Positions 13,556 through 16,152 of a stretch of 16,152 bases of DNA are shown in pieces; position 1 is the stretch's first letter, and the number at the start of each line of letters is the position of its first letter. The notes beneath the pieces are model-generated. The model made no database searches. It had not been told where the DNA came from and was given only the letters and a program-made list of their open reading frames with translations. The position numbers were made by a program, and so were the translations under genes. Source of the DNA: an uncultured Clostridia bacterium (GTDB taxonomy: Bacteria > Bacillota > Clostridia > Oscillospirales > Ruminococcaceae); the NCBI GenBank assembly GCA_937892655.1, contig CALBJC010000061.1, forward strand, positions 1 to 16,152, written 5' to 3'.

Positions 13556-14935
13556 TTATTCTTCTACAACGTCTTCCTTGATTTCTTTACCTAAGTAGTC
13601 AGGTAATTCCATACCAGCCTGCTTGAAAAGCTCGCTCATAGGAGGAATTGACTTCATCATACCTGATAAGAAATTAGCTGTTGATGAACCGCCGTTTTCA
13701 GCGTTGCCTGAATCCCATACAGTAACCTTATCGATCTTGATGTTCTTGATAGCGTCAACCTGAATCTGCATAAGATCCTGTAACTTATCAGCAACGATAA
13801 GCTTAACAGCAGAATCTGCGTTGCCGCCTGCGGCATTAACAAGCTCCTTCATACCGGCAGCCTGCTTTGTGAGCATTTCTTCAATACCCTTAGCCTGAGC
13901 TTCCATCTTAGCGTAGATAGCATCAGCTTCACCCTTAGCCTTACGTCTGATAACTTCAGCTTCTGCTTCAGCAGCGATTTCTGCCTGCTGCTTTTCAATT
14001 TCAGCCTTAACGATAACGTCAGCCTTCTGTGATGCACGCTCAAGCTCTGCTCTTGTAAGTTCAGCTTCCTGCTGAGCAATGTATGCTTCCTGTAAAGCCT
14101 TGGCAGCCTGAACCTTTTCAGCAGCTGTTGCAAGTCTTAAAGCTTCAGCTTCCTTTTCACGTCTGAGAGCTTCTGACTGAGCTACTGCGATCTTAGCTTC
14201 GTTTTCACCCTTGATAGCGTCAGCATTTGCAGCAGAAACCTGAATTCTCTGGTCTCTGTGAGCGTTAGCCTGACCGATTTCACCGTCTCTGTCCTTTTCA
14301 GCAACGCTCTTCTTAGCGTCGTTGATAGCCTTAGCAGCTGCTTCCTTACCAAGAGCGTCAATGTAGCCTGATTCATCGTTTATGTCAGTTACGTTTACGT
14401 TGATAAGGCGAAGACCGATTTTCTTAAGCTCGATTTCAACGTTATTTGATACTGCAAGCAAGAACTTATCTCTGTCGGTATTGATTTCTTCGATATCCAT
14501 TGTAGCAATTACAAGACGGAGCTGACCGAAGATGATATCCTTTGCAAGCTCCTGGATCTCTGTCATCTTAAGACCTAAAAGTCTTTCAGCAGCGTTATGC
14601 ATAATTGTAGGCTCTGTTGAGATACCTACTGTAAAACGCGATGGAACGTCAACACGGATATTCTGCTTTGAAAGCGCATTCTTAAGGTCAACGTTCATTG
14701 AAATCGGAGTAAGATCCATATACTGATATGACTGAACAATAGGCACGATAAATGCAGCGCCACCGTGGATACACTTAGCAGAACGGGCGTTACCGCTCTT
14801 GTCACTACCTACCTTACCATAAATAACCAAAATTTTGTCTGATGGACATTTTCTATAGCGTGATAAGATACCTGCAAATAACGCAAATGCCAAAACAGCT
14901 ATAACTGAAATTGCTATAATAAGCTCTGGTCCCAT
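13556..14935 (-). CDS. floT: Flotillin-like membrane scaffold protein
   Basis: Membrane-anchored SPFH/flotillin protein (459 aa) that organises ordered membrane microdomains in Gram-positives and, with NfeD-type partners, affects envelope fluidity and signalling. Seen: an N-terminal hydrophobic anchor at about 4-24, an SPFH/PHB domain at about 28-190 (CPSDKILVIYGKVG, IHGGAAFIVPIVQSYQYMDL, ELAKDIIFGQLRLVIATMDI), a long Ala/Glu/Lys/Gln coiled coil at about 195-360 with flotillin repeats such as EAEAEVIRRKAKGEADAIYA, and a C-terminal region ending in an acidic tail. Length and order match B. subtilis FloT/YuaG. Start choice: ATG at 14941 lies only 3 nt behind AGGAGG, while ATG at 14935 has a 9-nt spacing, so I prefer 14935. 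It follows yuaF by 20 nt in one operon. Confidence 0.94.
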   Translation of the reverse strand: MGPELIIAISVIAVLAFALFAGILSRYRKCPSDKILVIYGKVGSDKSGNARSAKCIHGGAAFIVPIVQSYQYMDLTPISMNVDLKNALSKQNIRVDVPSRFTVGISTEPTIMHNAAERLLGLKMTEIQELAKDIIFGQLRLVIATMDIEEINTDRDKFLLAVSNNVEIELKKIGLRLINVNVTDINDESGYIDALGKEAAAKAINDAKKSVAEKDRDGEIGQANAHRDQRIQVSAANADAIKGENEAKIAVAQSEALRREKEAEALRLATAAEKVQAAKALQEAYIAQQEAELTRAELERASQKADVIVKAEIEKQQAEIAAEAEAEVIRRKAKGEADAIYAKMEAQAKGIEEMLTKQAAGMKELVNAAGGNADSAVKLIVADKLQDLMQIQVDAIKNIKIDKVTVWDSGNAENGGSSTANFLSGMMKSIPPMSELFKQAGMELPDYLGKEIKEDVVEE

Positions 14936-14955
14936 TTTCATTTACCTCCTACACA

Positions 14956-15588
14956 TTATTCTTTGTTTTCTTCACTCTCACAGACAAGCACATCGTCAGA
15001 AACATCAACGATTTTTACCTTTGTACCGGTTGAAATTTCTTCACCGTCTGCGCTCACAGCGTCAGCCTCAACGAGTCTGCCCTGAAGGTTTATTGTAACC
15101 TTGCCGTGATTTTGTCTGCCCTGAGGAATCTTAACATAAACTGTTGCGGTCATGCCCTTTGCATTCTCGAGCATTACTGTACCGTTTTCAGCAAGCTTTG
15201 CTGAAAGTTTTAAAACCTTTGCAACACCGAGCATAGCTAAAAAACCACATACAAGGCCGATGATGATTGCCAGGATATTTGGCGCATTCATAGAGTTTGC
15301 GACAATACCTGCCCATGAGAATACGCAGATAAATGCCATAATGCCCTGAGCTGTGAAAAGCTCACCTATTGCAAAATCTTCTGCAGGCGCACCATCTGCT
15401 GAAAAATCACCGTCTGGTAAGCCGTCAGGCATACCGTCAGCGTCAACTGAAAAGTCAGCACCTACTTCACTGTCGCCAAAGCCTAAAATCAGCATAATCG
15501 TCTGCAGAACAAGAATTATTGTTGCAGGAATCGATATGCAGTACAAGACTTTAGCAAGGCCGTCAAGCCCTTCCCACCACTGAGTCAA
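14956..15588 (-). CDS. yuaF: NfeD-like OB-fold membrane protein, YuaF/YqiJ type
   Basis: Partner of flotillin in bacterial membrane microdomains (210 aa). Seen: first membrane segment at about 13-36 (VLYCISIPATIILVLQTIML), an acidic Asp/Gly-rich loop at 39-72 with repeated DG motifs, LFTAQGIMAFICVFSWAGIV at 77-96 matching the family motif LFTxRxxxAFxxxFGWxG, a segment at 104-123, and a C-terminal OB-fold-like beta domain at about 135-205 (GMTATVYVKIPQGRQNHGKV, GTKVKIVDVSDDVLVCE). The start is TTG at 15588, 7 nt behind AGGGGG. The longer in-frame ATG at 15642 has no SD and lies within the promoter-proximal leader. First gene of the yuaF-floT operon, the same order as in Bacillus. Biochemical activity is not established for the family. 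Confidence 0.88.
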   Translation of the reverse strand: MTQWWEGLDGLAKVLYCISIPATIILVLQTIMLILGFGDSEVGADFSVDADGMPDGLPDGDFSADGAPAEDFAIGELFTAQGIMAFICVFSWAGIVANSMNAPNILAIIIGLVCGFLAMLGVAKVLKLSAKLAENGTVMLENAKGMTATVYVKIPQGRQNHGKVTINLQGRLVEADAVSADGEEISTGTKVKIVDVSDDVLVCESEENKE

Positions 15589-15621
15589 ATCAAGACCCCC
15601 TTTTAAATAGAATGTAAATCT

Positions 15622-15650
15622 ATAATACAATATTCTTAACAAATTGTCAA
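15622..15650 (-). promoter_or_regulatory. Promoter of the yuaF-floT operon
   Basis: Minus strand TTGACA at 15650-15645, 17-nt spacer, TATTAT at 15627-15622, about 34 nt before the TTG start of yuaF. A near-consensus vegetative promoter. In B. subtilis this operon is under sigma-W; I do not see a sigma-W -10 (CGTA) here. Confidence 0.75.
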
Positions 15651-15692
15651 TATAACTATTGTGGTTTTTAGCATTTTTTTGACATTAAAATA

Positions 15693-15723
15693 CAAAGCCC
15701 GCAGATACATTCTGCGGGCTTTG
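15693..15723 (-). terminator. Intrinsic terminator after the unrecognised charged-protein gene
   Basis: CAAAGCCCGCAGA and TCTGCGGGCTTTG form a 13-bp perfect stem with a 5-nt loop (arms 15723-15711 and 15705-15693 on the minus strand). The following minus-strand bases are TATTTTAATG. It starts 9 nt past the stop codon at 15732. Confidence 0.88.
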
Positions 15724-15731
15724 ATTTATAG

Positions 15732-16148
15732 CTAAATCTTACTGCTTTTTTGATTTGTAAAAACAACTGTCTGTGCTGAAAAATCGCATTTATCGTAGCC
15801 GTTCTTTGCTCTTTTGAGCTTTCTTGCCTCAGGGGTATTCTCAGCCTCGACAACCGTTTTCTTCTTATCTGAAATGCCGACAGCGTCTTTAACTTGCTTT
15901 TGAGCCTTTTCAATATCGGGTGAATTTGGTTTCTCAGCATTATCTGAAATCTTCTGACCTTCGTCTTCAACAGGCTTTTGAGAAATATCTTCTTTTGCAT
16001 TTTCGGCGATGATTTCTTTTTCTGCCTGCTTTGCTTCCTTTAAATCCTGCTCTGCCTTGAATTTTTCAGCTTCGGTAGGCAGCTTTGCATAATTGCCTTC
16101 CTTTACAAACTCTTCCATAACGGCATTTAATTTTACAAGCTTACCCAT
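15732..16148 (-). CDS. Unrecognised charged hypothetical protein (5' end uncertain)
   Basis: I do not recognise this gene. The frame visible in the window gives 138 aa from ATG at 16148, but the window ends 4 bases upstream, so neither a ribosome binding site nor a longer frame can be excluded. The protein is very rich in Lys, Glu, Ala and Asp. It has no membrane segment or signal peptide, one cysteine (near residue 121), an N-terminal region that looks helical (LVKLNAVMEEFVKEGNYAKL at 4-23, then alternating E/K/A), a low-complexity disordered middle (about 45-110) and a short basic segment ARKLKRAKNGYDK near 107-119. It reads like a soluble, partly coiled-coil or disordered cytoplasmic protein. 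A terminator follows, then the divergently independent yuaF promoter, so it is not part of the yuaF-floT transcript. Coding status is supported by the clean frame ending right at a strong terminator. Confidence 0.6.
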   Translation of the reverse strand: MGKLVKLNAVMEEFVKEGNYAKLPTEAEKFKAEQDLKEAKQAEKEIIAENAKEDISQKPVEDEGQKISDNAEKPNSPDIEKAQKQVKDAVGISDKKKTVVEAENTPEARKLKRAKNGYDKCDFSAQTVVFTNQKSSKI

Positions 16149-16152
16149 TACC

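Noticed and set aside
13849..14376. Leu/Arg-rich minus-strand frames inside floT
   Set aside because: Shadows created by the Ala/Glu-rich coiled-coil codons of floT; low-complexity Leu/Arg composition and no ribosome binding sites.
15668..16000. Second minus-strand frame of 110 codons overlapping the charged-protein gene
   Set aside because: It runs through the terminator at 15693-15723, whereas the other frame stops neatly before it. It is rich in residues typical of a frame-shifted shadow of E/K/A-rich coding sequence.
1..16152. CRISPR array, tRNA, rRNA, insertion sequence or phage genes
   Set aside because: No regularly spaced identical repeats, no cloverleaf or CCA-ended candidate, no transposase, integrase or phage structural motif was found on either strand.

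Overview
The window looks like chromosome of a moderately AT-rich, endospore-forming, low-GC Gram-positive. Support for this is the dipicolinate synthase pair dpaAB, strong GGAGG-type ribosome binding sites, TTG starts, TTGACA/TATAAT promoters, intrinsic terminators after almost every unit, and Bacillota-type families (BcrA-like transporter with OmpR/PhoB two-component system, yuaF-floT, Rrf2). A gut Clostridia of the Ruminococcaceae/Oscillospiraceae type is my best guess, but that is inference. There is no phage, insertion sequence, CRISPR, rRNA or tRNA signal.

Region 1 (1-2950, minus strand): an ABC exporter with a MacB/LolD-type ATPase and a large two-module FtsX-type permease that runs off the left edge. 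Its leader is the most interesting element. It has a consensus promoter and then an RNA matching the yybP-ykoY (Mn2+) riboswitch, followed by a complete switch of anti-antiterminator, 12-bp antiterminator and intrinsic terminator.

Region 2 (3024-3897): an Rrf2-family regulator on the minus strand, then a long AT-rich divergent intergenic region holding several inverted repeats, a cre-like site and a perfect consensus promoter facing right.

Region 3 (3898-6901, plus): a sodium:solute symporter and a phenylacetate-CoA ligase (paaK), each with its own promoter and terminator. They could form an uptake-and-activation route for an aryl or other organic acid.

Region 4 (6902-8421, minus): dpaA-dpaB, the two subunits of dipicolinate synthase, which makes the spore-core dipicolinic acid. 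They overlap by 8 nt and a sigma-K-like promoter lies upstream.

Region 5 (8424-11825, plus): response regulator, E-loop ABC ATPase, ABC-2 permease and a one-membrane-segment histidine kinase. This resembles lantibiotic/bacitracin-type self-protection modules. Four 11/12-nt spaced direct repeats lie against the -35 of the transporter promoter, as expected for the operator of the PhoB-type regulator encoded just upstream.

Region 6 (11834-13535, plus): prfC (peptide chain release factor 3), monocistronic, with a TTG start.

Region 7 (13556-16152, minus): floT (flotillin) and yuaF (NfeD-like membrane protein) as an operon with its own promoter, preceded by an unrecognised charged protein gene (possibly 5'-incomplete) with its own terminator.
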